From assembly GCA_022825855.1 (NCBI GenBank), contig JAJDWB010000004.1:1-45439 (forward strand): 45,439 bases of DNA, written 5' to 3'. The position numbers and the translations under genes are program-made. Shown in pieces: positions 1 through 9,419 of the stretch. Under the pieces are notes generated by a model, which saw nothing but the letters and a program-made list of their open reading frames with translations, ran no database searches and was not told where the DNA came from. Source of the stretch: Dehalococcoidia bacterium. GTDB lineage: Bacteria > Chloroflexota > Dehalococcoidia > Bin125. The first letter of the stretch is position 1. Each line of letters opens with the position of its first letter.

Positions 1-292
1 GATAGCGCATCGGGCAACCGCTCCTACGGGACTCGATCGGTGACTCAGGGCGGCGCATGTCGATGCGGGCGGCTACACGCAACGACCTGCGTCGCTACAC
101 AGGTATAGCGGAGACAAGCGTGTGGATTGGTTTACAATGGGGCCTATTTGGTATGTAGTTTCTGTGCAAGTTGGAAATTTGACCGAATCATGGGGCGAGA
201 CCTCAGCTGGCGCCCGGCATCACGTCCCATCCCCACGAAATCCTGATACTCTAAGAACACCAGTACTATCTGAACCTGATCGGAGCCCGCCC
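1..292. other. Leading stretch without a recognised gene
   Basis: I see no convincing coding region here. The part from about 120 to 285 is less GC-rich than the flanking genes, as expected for an intergenic or promoter region. A weak sigma70-like pair, TTTACA at 131-136 and TGTAGT at 154-159 with a 17-nt spacer, could serve the following small ORF, but it is not strong. The first 110 bases may belong to something cut by the window edge. Confidence 0.35.
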
Positions 293-676
293 ATGCCCAA
301 CCCCTACCACTACCGAGCCCACATCGACCGACTCTGGCGCACCGCCAACAGCGACATCCCCGCCTACAAGCAGCTCAAAGCCCTCAAGACCCTCGTCCGC
401 GAGATGTTCCCGCCCAACCCCAACGCCGCCCGCAACAACCGCCTCTACCACACCACCGACCCCTACGACGTCGCCCGCCACCTCCTCCGAGACCTCCACG
501 ACCGAGCCGACTCCTTCCGTCTCCCTCTCCCCTTGGGAGAGGGTTGGGGTGAGGGTTCCCCCGCACACGAGATTGGAGCCGGCTCCCTCCGGCCCCCTCT
601 CCCTCTGGGAGAGGGTTGGGGTGAGGGTTTCCCGCCCGAAGACGAACCACCCGAAGAAGACGACGACCCCTTGTAA
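293..676 (+). CDS. Small unrecognised protein with repeat-derived insert
   Basis: This is a 127-residue ORF that I do not recognise. Codons 1-75 show the same strong G/C third-position bias as neighbouring genes, which argues that it is real. That part is a charged helical-looking sequence without a signal peptide. The ATG at 293 is chosen because the codon bias begins there and CGGAG lies 9 bases upstream; the frame is open further upstream but with poor codon use. After residue 76 the protein runs through two in-frame copies of a palindromic DNA repeat, each giving the peptide PLPLGEGWGEG. It ends in an acidic, proline-rich tail. The function is unknown, and the repeat insertion may have altered or extended the original C terminus. 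Confidence 0.55.
   Translation: MPNPYHYRAHIDRLWRTANSDIPAYKQLKALKTLVREMFPPNPNAARNNRLYHTTDPYDVARHLLRDLHDRADSFRLPLPLGEGWGEGSPAHEIGAGSLRPPLPLGEGWGEGFPPEDEPPEEDDDPL
523..556 (+). repeat. Dispersed palindromic repeat, copy 1
   Basis: This is a 34-nt unit containing a CCCTCTCCC / GGGAGAGGG inverted repeat followed by TTGGGGTGAGGGT. It matches the second copy at 595-628 at 32 of 34 positions. I recognise the motif as one found scattered through many unrelated bacterial genomes. Here it is inside a reading frame. Confidence 0.8.
595..628 (+). repeat. Dispersed palindromic repeat, copy 2
   Basis: This is the second copy of the 34-nt unit, 72 nt downstream of copy 1. Because 72 is a multiple of three, both copies are read in the same frame. 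A 12-nt palindrome (GGAGCCGGCTCC, 575-586) lies between the copies. Confidence 0.8.
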
Positions 677-826
677 TCCCCCCCAATCTCCCCGCCCGTT
701 TTTTTCTCTCCCGGCCGCTCCCCCGACCCCGGCCCCGCCGTGCCCGCCAAAGTTCAGTGGATTACGCAACACCCGCAGCAAAGCCCCGGCTCGACGTAAT
801 GGCAGCTTCGGTTTCCCCCCGCTCTC

Positions 827-855
827 TTGCAGCAGGTCAACTCCTTGCCTACGAT
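827..855 (+). promoter_or_regulatory. groESL promoter (sigma70 type)
   Basis: A -35 TTGCAG (827-832) and a -10 TACGAT (850-855) are separated by exactly 17 nt. The predicted start of transcription falls at about 862, immediately before the CIRCE operator, which is the usual arrangement for HrcA-repressed groE operons. Confidence 0.75.
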
Positions 856-862
856 GCACTCG

Positions 863-889
863 TTAGCACTCTCGCACTTCGAGTGCTAA
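863..889 (+). promoter_or_regulatory. CIRCE operator (HrcA binding site)
   Basis: The arms TTAGCACTC (863-871) and GAGTGCTAA (881-889) are perfect inverted repeats separated by 9 nt, identical to the CIRCE consensus. It sits between the promoter and groES, so HrcA repression relieved by heat or unfolded protein is expected. hrcA is not in this window. Confidence 0.97.
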
Positions 890-938
890 CGTCTCCAATC
901 AGGCACGCAATCAGCTACACGGAATGGAAGACCGCACT

Positions 939-1235
939 ATGGCCACCGAGCTCAAGCCGCTCAACGACCGCCTCGTGATCAAGCCGCTCCAGCAGGAACA
1001 GGTCCTGTCCTCCGGCATCGTCATCCCCGACTCGGCCAAGGAAAAGCCGCAGCAGGGTGAAGTCATCGCCGTCGGCCCGGGCAAGCGCGACGACAGCGGC
1101 GACCGCGTGCCGCTCGACATCGAACTGGGCGACCGCATCCTCTACAAGAAGTACACCGGCCAGGAAATCCAGATCGACAACGAGGACCTGATCGTGCTCG
1201 AAGAGCGCGAAGTCCTCGCCAAGCTGGTCGTCTAG
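939..1235 (+). CDS. groES: Co-chaperonin GroES
   Basis: This is the 98-residue 10-kDa chaperonin that caps the GroEL ring in the cytoplasm. The N terminus reads [12 protein letters not shown], typical of GroES. The mobile-loop region (about residues 16-35, [17 protein letters not shown]) and the [11 protein letters not shown] segment are also canonical. I chose ATG 939 because GGAAG at 926-930 lies 8 nt upstream and the product then starts [11 protein letters not shown] 924 would add five residues. It is the first gene of the CIRCE-controlled groES-groEL operon, with 66 nt to groEL. Confidence 0.97.
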   Translation: MATELKPLNDRLVIKPLQQEQVLSSGIVIPDSAKEKPQQGEVIAVGPGKRDDSGDRVPLDIELGDRILYKKYTGQEIQIDNEDLIVLEEREVLAKLVV

Positions 1236-1250
1236 TCCGAATCCCCCTGA

Positions 1251-2930
<1,680 letters not shown>

Positions 2931-2954
2931 GTCCACTCGCTCTCAGGAGCAATC

Positions 2955-2987
2955 CAGAGCCCCCGGCGCCAAGCGTCGGGGGCTCTG
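2955..2987 (+). terminator. Hairpin after groEL
   Basis: There is a perfect 11-bp stem (CAGAGCCCCCG, 2955-2965, with CGGGGGCTCTG, 2977-2987) and an 11-nt loop. It starts 25 nt after the groEL stop and lies before the convergent racemase gene. No T-run follows on either strand, so termination by the stem alone or with Rho is inferred. Confidence 0.6.
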
Positions 2988-3020
2988 CGCATCCCCAGTC
3001 TCGAGACCGCCGCGCGCCGG

Positions 3021-4163
3021 TCAGCGAACCGCGCCCGCCGTCTTCAGCTCCTCGCCCTGCGAGCCGTTCAGCCCAATCTCCCCCAGAATCTCGTCCGTGT
3101 GCTCACCCGGATACGCCGGCGGACCCTGGATCTCCGACTGCGTCCGGCTGAACCGCGGCGCCGGTGCCGGCTGGACCACGCCCGCAACCTCCTCGAACGC
3201 CCCCCGAGCCTTGGCATGCGGATGATTCGGCGCCTCCCACGGCTCCAGCACCGGACCGAAGCAGACGTCCGAACCCTCGAAGATCGCTTCCCACTCCGAG
3301 CGCGTCTTCGTCCGGAAGATCGCCGTCACCCGCTCCTTCAACTCCGGCCAGCGCGTGTTGTCCATCTGCTGCGGCAACTCCTCGCCCTCCAGTCCAAGCA
3401 GGTGCAGCAGCTCCGCGTAGAACTGCGGCTCAATCGATCCGATCGAGACGTACTTGCCGTCCAGCGTCTCGTAGGCGTCGTAGAAGTGCGCCCCCGTGTC
3501 GAGCACGTTGGCCGCCCGCCCCCGACGCCAGCCACCCGTCGCCAGGCCCGCATGCACCGACGTGATCAGCGACGATGCGCCGTCCACCATCGCCGCGTCC
3601 ACGACCTGCCCCTTGCCCGATCGCTGCGCCTCAATCAACGCGCCCAGCATCCCCACCGCCAGGTACATCCCGCCTCCGCCGAAGTCGCCGACCAGGTTCA
3701 ACGGCGGCACCGGCGCCTGACCCTTGCGCGCAATCGGCGCCAGCGCGCCGGCCAGCGAGATGTAGTTGATGTCATGCCCCGCCATGTGCGCGTAGGGACC
3801 CTCCTGGCCCCAGCCCGTCATCCGTCCGTAGACCAGCTTCGGATTGCGCTCCAGGCAGACGTCGGGTCCCAGCCCCAGACGCTCCATCACCCCCGGGCGG
3901 AAGCCCTCGAACAGCGCGTCCGCGCCCTCAATCAGTTTGAGCGCCACCTCGACGCCCTCCGGATTCTTCAGGTCCAGCGCGATCGAGCGCCGGCCCCGCG
4001 CCAGCAGGTCGCCGGGCGGCTTGGCCGGCGCCTCCGACGGCGCATTCGAGGCGCGGTCGATGCGCACGATGTCCGCGCCCATGTCGGACAGGATCATTCC
4101 GCAGAACGGTCCCGGTCCGATGCCCTGGAATTCAATGATCCGAATGCCGCTCAGCGGTCCCAT
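3021..4163 (-). CDS. CaiB/BaiF family, alpha-methylacyl-CoA racemase-like
   Basis: This 380-residue protein is a family III CoA-transferase fold member. The N terminus (IRIIEFQGIGPGPFCGMILSD, ending DMGADIVRIDR) is typical. The central GHDINYISLAGAL and the later VDAAMVDG carry the His and Asp that act as the proton-transfer pair in AMACR/MCR racemases. The IEPQFYAELL segment is also typical of the AMACR branch rather than of formyl-CoA or carnitine CoA transferases. The likely reaction is epimerisation of 2-methylacyl-CoA during branched-chain or sterol side-chain beta-oxidation. It is a single gene converging on groEL and diverging from the GNAT gene with a 59-nt gap. The exact substrate is not readable from sequence. 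Confidence 0.88.
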   Translation of the reverse strand: MGPLSGIRIIEFQGIGPGPFCGMILSDMGADIVRIDRASNAPSEAPAKPPGDLLARGRRSIALDLKNPEGVEVALKLIEGADALFEGFRPGVMERLGLGPDVCLERNPKLVYGRMTGWGQEGPYAHMAGHDINYISLAGALAPIARKGQAPVPPLNLVGDFGGGGMYLAVGMLGALIEAQRSGKGQVVDAAMVDGASSLITSVHAGLATGGWRRGRAANVLDTGAHFYDAYETLDGKYVSIGSIEPQFYAELLHLLGLEGEELPQQMDNTRWPELKERVTAIFRTKTRSEWEAIFEGSDVCFGPVLEPWEAPNHPHAKARGAFEEVAGVVQPAPAPRFSRTQSEIQGPPAYPGEHTDEILGEIGLNGSQGEELKTAGAVR

Positions 4164-4222
4164 ATCGTGCTCCTCACGAACCTGTTGCAGGTCTGCCTTC
4201 TCAGTCAGCAGGGTAACGCGCC

Positions 4223-4735
4223 ATGACCCTTCCGATTCAATCGGCCGGATACGACGCCGCGCCAGAAGTCATCGACCTCATTCACCGCGTCTTCGACGAG
4301 TACGGCTTCATCTGGGATCCCGTGGACGAGTTCTGGGATCTGCTCTCCGAGGAGCAGGCCTTCCCCTATCGCGCGCCGATCGGCGCGATCTGGGTGATGC
4401 GCGACGAATCAGGTAGCGTCGTCGGCTCGATCGCGGCAAATCGCGTCGACGGACCCACCGTCGAGCTGCATCGCCTCTATCTCGACGCCCACCTGCGCGG
4501 CCAAGGCCTGGGCCGCCGGCTCGTCGAGACCGCCGCCGACTGGGCGCGCGACCACGGCGCCCGGCGGATCGAACTCTGGTCCGACACCCGCTTCGAGGAC
4601 GCTCACCGGCTCTACGAGCGCATGGGTTACGTCAAGTCGGGCAGCCGCAAGCTCGACGACGTCAACGACAGCGTCGAATTCAGGTACGAGCGCGACCTCT
4701 CGGACTCTAATCGTGAGCGCTCCCCCAGACATTGA
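4223..4735 (+). CDS. GNAT family N-acetyltransferase
   Basis: This is a 170-residue GNAT protein. The acetyl-CoA pyrophosphate-binding motif A is LRGQGLGRRLVE (about residues 92-103), followed by the DAHRLYERMGY motif typical of the GNAT C-terminal half. The N-terminal half is shorter on recognisable features, so the acceptor substrate is unknown. It diverges from the racemase. Its stop codon overlaps the -35 of the nuo promoter, so it is probably a separate transcription unit from the nuo operon. Confidence 0.88.
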   Translation: MTLPIQSAGYDAAPEVIDLIHRVFDEYGFIWDPVDEFWDLLSEEQAFPYRAPIGAIWVMRDESGSVVGSIAANRVDGPTVELHRLYLDAHLRGQGLGRRLVETAADWARDHGARRIELWSDTRFEDAHRLYERMGYVKSGSRKLDDVNDSVEFRYERDLSDSNRERSPRH

Positions 4736-4761
4736 CCCTGATCGTACCGCGCGGGTACGAT
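4732..4761 (+). promoter_or_regulatory. Probable nuo operon promoter
   Basis: TTGACC (4732-4737) and TACGAT (4756-4761) are separated by 18 nt, 57 nt before the nuoA start. The -10 is identical to that of groES. The -35 overlaps the stop codon of the GNAT gene. Confidence 0.65.
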
Positions 4762-4762
4762 C
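4740..4762. promoter_or_regulatory. Palindrome over the nuo promoter
   Basis: There is a perfect 9-bp inverted repeat, GATCGTACC (4740-4748) and GGTACGATC (4754-4762), with a 5-nt centre. It fills the spacer and covers the -10, so it is well placed to be a repressor operator. It could alternatively be a small terminator hairpin for the GNAT gene, though no T-run follows. Confidence 0.55.
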
Positions 4763-4818
4763 TGTTCGGCATCGGGGAATCTGGTGCGTACCTTCAGAGC
4801 GGGTGACGGCAGGTAGAC

Positions 4819-5208
4819 GTGTCTGAACTGTTCGAGAACTATGGCGCGGTCCTGGTCGCGATTCCGGTCGGGATCATGCTCGTCCTGACCGCCCTGTTGG
4901 CCACCAAGCTGCTCGCGCCGCAGCGCCGCACGGCGCTCAAGGGACAGGTCTACGAGTGCGGCATGCTGCCGATCGGCCGCAACTGGGCCCAGGTCCACGT
5001 CCGCTACTACACCTACGCCCTGCTCTTCCTCGTCTTTGACGTCGAGGTCGTCTTCCTCTTCCCCTGGGCCGTCTCCTTCCTCGGCCTGATGGGCGAACCA
5101 GACTGGGGCAAGGTCATCCTCTGGCAGATGGTCCTCTTCATCGGCACGCTGTTGATCGCCCTCGCCTACGCCTGGCGCAAGGGCGTCTTCGACTGGCAAC
5201 GAAACTAA
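4819..5208 (+). CDS. nuoA: NADH-quinone oxidoreductase subunit A
   Basis: This 129-residue membrane subunit of complex I has three predicted membrane helices. The loop [13 protein letters not shown], with the family-typical E-C-G motif, and [12 protein letters not shown] are diagnostic. Translation starts at a GTG preceded by CAGGTAG. It is the first gene of the nuoABCDHJKLMN operon, 17 nt before nuoB. Confidence 0.96.
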   Translation: MSELFENYGAVLVAIPVGIMLVLTALLATKLLAPQRRTALKGQVYECGMLPIGRNWAQVHVRYYTYALLFLVFDVEVVFLFPWAVSFLGLMGEPDWGKVILWQMVLFIGTLLIALAYAWRKGVFDWQRN

Positions 5209-5225
5209 CGGAGCGAGCGCAGCCT

Positions 5226-5798
5226 ATGACGACCTCCCAGCCACCACAGATGGGCGATCCGACGCCCGTCATCATCTCGCCCGAGTCGCTCCGTCTGCAG
5301 GCCATCGACGACCAACCGCCCACCGTGCCCTATAAGGTCGTGCTGCCCGGCGTCATGCAGGCCCCCGCCGAAGCCCTGATCTCCGCCGCCCGCAAGTCCT
5401 CGCTCTGGCCCATGACCTTCGGCCTCGCCTGCTGCGCGATCGAGATGATCGCCACCTACATGGCCAACCACGACCTCGACCGCTTCGGCATCGTCCCCTG
5501 GCCCTCGCCCAGGCAGTCCGACGTGATGATCGTCGCCGGGACCGTGACCAAGAAAATGGCCCCCGCAGTCAAGCTCCTCTACGAGCAGATGCCGCATCCC
5601 AAGTGGGTGATCTCGATGGGCGCCTGTGCCACCAACGGCGGTCCCTATACCCAGTACGACCGCGTCGTCCAGGGCGTCGACAACATCGTCCCCGTGGATG
5701 TCTACGTCCCCGGCTGCCCGCCGCGCCCCGAGGCATTGATCGACGGTCTTCTCGCCTTGCAGGAGAAAATCGTCGAGGAACGCGCGCGGGGTTACTAG
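5226..5798 (+). CDS. nuoB: NADH-quinone oxidoreductase subunit B
   Basis: This 190-residue peripheral-arm subunit holds the terminal [4Fe-4S] cluster N2 that passes electrons to quinone. The four ligands are visible: the tandem cysteines in [10 protein letters not shown], the cysteine in [10 protein letters not shown] and the one in [10 protein letters not shown]. Length and order are normal. It sits 6 nt before nuoC. Confidence 0.98.
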   Translation: MTTSQPPQMGDPTPVIISPESLRLQAIDDQPPTVPYKVVLPGVMQAPAEALISAARKSSLWPMTFGLACCAIEMIATYMANHDLDRFGIVPWPSPRQSDVMIVAGTVTKKMAPAVKLLYEQMPHPKWVISMGACATNGGPYTQYDRVVQGVDNIVPVDVYVPGCPPRPEALIDGLLALQEKIVEERARGY

Positions 5799-5804
5799 TC
5801 CGCC

Positions 5805-6806
5805 ATGACCTCACGCCGCACGCCCGTCGCTGCCGAAGAGCCGCCCGGCAACGAGCCCCCGCCGGGCTCGATCGCCGACACCTACCGCGAAGTCATGCCC
5901 CTGGTCAGCTTCGACGCCGCCATGACCAAAGGCGACGATGTCGCCCTGACCATACCCCTGGACGCGATCCACGAAGTCCTCGAACGCGGCCGCGACGACG
6001 AGCGCTTGCAGATGAACCTGTTGCGCAACCAGACCGCTGTCGACTGGGAGGACCGCGGGCTCGAAATCGTCTACCACCTCTACTCGATTCCCCTGCGCCA
6101 GGCCGTCACGATCAAGTCCTGGCTGCCCGGCGAGGGCGCCGTCGTCGAGTCGGTCGCCGACCTCTATGCCATGGCCGACTGGGCCGAGCGCGAATGCCGC
6201 GAAATGTTCGGCATCGAGTTCATCGGTCATCCCGACCCGCGCAACCTGCTGCTCGACGAAGACATCGACATCCATCCGCTGCGCAAGAGCCACCCGCTTG
6301 CGCCGATCGAGATGGAACAGGGCGTCGATGTCGAGTTCTTCACCAAGCAGTACCCGCCGCCCGAACCGGCTGAGGAAGAGGCGCCTGCCGACACGGCCGC
6401 CGCGGCCGCTCCGGAGCGCAAGCGGGTCGAGGACATGACCGAGGAAGAGCGCGAGCAGCGCCGCGCCGAACAGGCCGAACGCGTCGCCCGCGCCCGCGAA
6501 CTCGCCGCGGTCCGCCGCGCCGAGCGACTGGCCGGCGCGCCGCCCGCCGGTGGTCCACGGCCCGAAGGCGCCGCCCCGCCGCCGCCCCCCGCGGCTGCTC
6601 CGGCCGCCGCGCCTGCCGCAGCCGAGGCCGCAGCCTCCAGCGCTCCGGTCCAGGACGATCGTCCACCCGCTCCGCCCCCGCCCGAGCTGCCAACCATTCC
6701 CGACGCCGAAGAAGACCCCGAAGGCCGCGCGGCCGCCCAGGCCGAGCGCGTCCGCATCGGCCGTGAGCTCGCCGCCGCCCGGCGCGCGCAACTGCGCGGC
6801 GACTAA
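5805..6806 (+). CDS. nuoC: NADH-quinone oxidoreductase subunit C with long C-terminal tail
   Basis: Residues 1 to about 183 are a complete NuoC (30-kDa subunit), with the family motif ERECREMFGIEF followed by HPDPRNLLLDEDIDIHPLRKSHPL. Residues from about 184 to 333 are an extra low-complexity region: a charged helical stretch (EERE-QRRAEQAERVARARELAAVRRAERL), a proline/alanine linker, then a second copy of the helical stretch at the very end. Both copies fit QAERVxxxRELAAxRRA. Typical NuoC lacks this. The codon bias continues through the tail, so a frameshift is unlikely. The role of the tail is unknown; a coiled-coil or docking helix is possible. Confidence 0.93.
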   Translation: MTSRRTPVAAEEPPGNEPPPGSIADTYREVMPLVSFDAAMTKGDDVALTIPLDAIHEVLERGRDDERLQMNLLRNQTAVDWEDRGLEIVYHLYSIPLRQAVTIKSWLPGEGAVVESVADLYAMADWAERECREMFGIEFIGHPDPRNLLLDEDIDIHPLRKSHPLAPIEMEQGVDVEFFTKQYPPPEPAEEEAPADTAAAAAPERKRVEDMTEEEREQRRAEQAERVARARELAAVRRAERLAGAPPAGGPRPEGAAPPPPPAAAPAAAPAAAEAAASSAPVQDDRPPAPPPPELPTIPDAEEDPEGRAAAQAERVRIGRELAAARRAQLRGD

Positions 6807-6881
6807 ACCCGGACGCAGCGAGCATCAGGGGCGCAATCGCGACATGACACACCACACGACGAGCATCCGGGGGTAGTCCGC

Positions 6882-8045
6882 ATGGTCCAGCAAACCTTCG
6901 AAGGTGAAGTCCTCACCGAACCCGTCGTCGTCGAGCGCGAGTTCGAGACCGTCGACATGAACATCAACATTGGCCCGCAGCACCCCGCCACCCACGGCGT
7001 CTTTCGCATGGTGCTCACCGTTGACGGCGAGATCGTCAAGGACGCCATCCCCTACATCGGCTACATGCACCGCGGCGGCGAGAAACTCTCCGAGAACCTC
7101 GACTACCGCGGCGCGCTGGGCTACCAGGACCGCACCGACTACCTCGCCGCCTTCAACTCCGAGTGGGTCTACGTCAACGCCGTCGAACGACTCGCCGGCA
7201 TCGAGATCCCCGAACGGGCCGAGTACATCCGCCTGATCCTCGCCGAGTTCAACCGCATCCTCTCCCACTTCATGTTCATGGGCGCATTCGGCACTGACGT
7301 CGGCTACTTTGGCACCGCCTTCACCTGGACCTTCAAGGAACGCGAGCGCATCCAGGACCTGTTCGAAGCCGTCTGCGGCGACCGCATCATGTACAACTAC
7401 TTCCGCGTCGGCGGACTCGCCTGGGAGCCCCACGAGACCTTCATCGAGGATTCCCACTGGGTCCTCGACCAGGTCGAGATCGGCATCGGCGACGTCGACG
7501 AGCTCATGACCAACAACGAAGTCTTCGTCGCCCGCTGCCGCGACATCGGCGCGATGACCGCCGACGAGGCGATCGCTTACGGCGTCACCGGCCCCATGCT
7601 GCGCGCCTCCGGCGTGCCCTTCGATCTGCGCGTCGACGAGCCGTACTCGATCTACGACCGTTTCCACTGGGAAATCCCCGTCGGCGAGCGCGGCGACGTG
7701 TACGACCGCTACCTCGTGCGCCTCGAAGAGATGCGCCAGTCGGTCACCATCCTGCGCCAGGCGCTCGACCAGATGCCCACCTCGGGTCCGATCGAGCCCG
7801 AGCGCATGCCCGCCCGTCTGCGGCCCGAACCCGGCGAAATCTACATGCGCCAGGAGAACCCCCGCGGCGAATACGGCATCTACATGGTCTCCGACGGCAC
7901 CGACAAGCCCTGGCGCGTCAAGATGCGCTCACCATGCTTCCACAACCTCTCCTCGCTCAAGCCGCAAGTGATCAACACCTACCTCGCCGACGCCGTCGTC
8001 GCGCTCGGCTCGATCGACATCGTGCTCTGCGAGGTTGACCGCTAA
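6882..8045 (+). CDS. nuoD: NADH-quinone oxidoreductase subunit D
   Basis: This is the 387-residue 49-kDa subunit that forms the quinone-binding pocket with NuoB. The motif GPQHPATHGVFRMVLTVDGE holds the conserved quinone-site His, and PYIGYMHRGGEKL and RMPARLRPEPGEIYMRQENPRG-like segments follow. The C terminus, SIDIVLCEVDR, is typical of family ends. It is followed by a 137-nt spacer where nuoEFG would lie in 14-gene operons. Confidence 0.98.
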   Translation: MVQQTFEGEVLTEPVVVEREFETVDMNINIGPQHPATHGVFRMVLTVDGEIVKDAIPYIGYMHRGGEKLSENLDYRGALGYQDRTDYLAAFNSEWVYVNAVERLAGIEIPERAEYIRLILAEFNRILSHFMFMGAFGTDVGYFGTAFTWTFKERERIQDLFEAVCGDRIMYNYFRVGGLAWEPHETFIEDSHWVLDQVEIGIGDVDELMTNNEVFVARCRDIGAMTADEAIAYGVTGPMLRASGVPFDLRVDEPYSIYDRFHWEIPVGERGDVYDRYLVRLEEMRQSVTILRQALDQMPTSGPIEPERMPARLRPEPGEIYMRQENPRGEYGIYMVSDGTDKPWRVKMRSPCFHNLSSLKPQVINTYLADAVVALGSIDIVLCEVDR

Positions 8046-8062
8046 TGTCAACAACTCCGTCA

Positions 8063-8080
8063 TTCCCGCCCACCCGGGAA
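8063..8080. repeat. Degenerate palindromic repeat between nuoD and nuoH
   Basis: TTCCCG (8063-8068) and CGGGAA (8075-8080) form a 6-bp stem inside GTCATTCCCGC. That string resembles the common dispersed CGTCATTCCCGC-type bacterial repeat. It lies in the 137-nt nuoD-nuoH spacer. Confidence 0.45.
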
Positions 8081-8182
8081 CATCGAATTCACGGCTCATG
8101 CGGTCATCCCGACAGGATGGGTGTAAGCCGGATCGCGTGTAACCTGCTTGAGTTGCCGCAACTGCGGGTGGGGATGCGCTAA

Positions 8183-9391
8183 ATGGTCCTGAGCGAGTTC
8201 GCCGGCGTCAGCATGCCCGATTGGATCGACGCGCTCTTGCGCGTCATCTTCATCGTCGCCTTGATGACGATCGTGGCCTTCGCCCTGATCTACCTCGAGC
8301 GCAAGATCCTCGCCCGATTCCAGGCGCGCGTCGGCCCCACCCGCACCGGACCGATCGGCACCCTGCAGTCAATCGCCGACGCGCTCAAGCTGGTCACCAA
8401 AGAGGACGTCCGCCCGATCACGGCCGACCGCTGGGCCTTCGAGCTCGCGCCTTACATGGCGTTCGTGCCCGTCTTCCTCGTCTTCGTGCCGATGCCCTTC
8501 ACCGAGACCTGGTTCATCCGCGATCTCAACCTCGGCCTGCTCTTCGTCTTCGGCGTCCTCGGACTCAACATCGTCGGCGTCGTCATGGCGGCCTGGGGCT
8601 CCGACAACAAGTACGCCCTGCTCGGCGGCGTGCGCGCCGCCGCCCAGGCGATCTCCTATGAAATCCCCATGCTCCTGATCATCGTCGCAGTAGTGATGGT
8701 CGCCGCCGGACGGCTCGCCGTCGACGGCGACGCCTCCGCCGCCGGCTCGATCAACGCGATCGTCGGCGATCAGACCACCACGCCCTACATCCTGCTGCAA
8801 CCGCTCGGCTTCTTCATCTTCATCGTCGGCATGCTGGCCGAGCTGCACCGCCCGCCGTTCGACATGCCGATCGCCGAATCCGAGGTCGTCGGCGGCTACT
8901 TCGTCGAGTACTCCGGCATGCGCTGGGGCATGTTCTTCCTTGCCGAGTACACCGCGCTCTTCCTGCTCGTAGTGCTCGCCTCCTCGCTCTTCCTCGGCGG
9001 CTGGAACTGGCCGTTCGGCGCGGATGTCGGCCTCGGCCTGCAGATCGTGCTGACCTTCGTCAAGACCTCCGTCATGATCGTCCTCGTGATCGGATCACGG
9101 GCGCTCTTCCCCAGGCTGCGCATCGACCAGCTCATGTCCTTCTCCTGGAAGGTGCTGCTGCCCTTCGCCATCGTCCAGGTCATCGCCAACGGCATCATCC
9201 TCGCCTACGGCGGCGCCGACTGGGTCGTGGGCCTCGTCTCCTTCGCCCTGCTCGTCGCGCTCTCCGGACTGGTCTACTACATCATGCGCCGCAAGCAGGG
9301 CGAAGGCACCCGAACCGTACAAACCACGCCGGCCACGCCGCGCGTGATCACCGCCCCCGAAGTCACCCCGGTCGAAGCCGGCGGCGACTAG
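8183..9391 (+). CDS. nuoH: NADH-quinone oxidoreductase subunit H
   Basis: This 402-residue membrane subunit lies at the junction of the two arms of complex I and forms the quinone entry channel. The first helix ends in LIYLERKILARFQARVGP, and the loop GPIGTLQSIADALKLVTKED is diagnostic, as is AELHRPPFDMPIAESEVVGGY. About eight membrane helices are visible. A polar tail of about 25 residues (after RRKQGEGTRT) extends beyond the usual end. It is followed directly by nuoJ with a 28-nt gap; nuoI, normally between them, is missing. Confidence 0.98.
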   Translation: MVLSEFAGVSMPDWIDALLRVIFIVALMTIVAFALIYLERKILARFQARVGPTRTGPIGTLQSIADALKLVTKEDVRPITADRWAFELAPYMAFVPVFLVFVPMPFTETWFIRDLNLGLLFVFGVLGLNIVGVVMAAWGSDNKYALLGGVRAAAQAISYEIPMLLIIVAVVMVAAGRLAVDGDASAAGSINAIVGDQTTTPYILLQPLGFFIFIVGMLAELHRPPFDMPIAESEVVGGYFVEYSGMRWGMFFLAEYTALFLLVVLASSLFLGGWNWPFGADVGLGLQIVLTFVKTSVMIVLVIGSRALFPRLRIDQLMSFSWKVLLPFAIVQVIANGIILAYGGADWVVGLVSFALLVALSGLVYYIMRRKQGEGTRTVQTTPATPRVITAPEVTPVEAGGD

Positions 9392-9419
9392 TCATCCAGA
9401 GCAGAGGGAGAGGGGTCCA

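Noticed and set aside
121-129. DnaA-box-like TGTGGATTG
   Set aside because: It is an imperfect, isolated match; no cluster of boxes or AT-rich region is present, so there is no oriC here.
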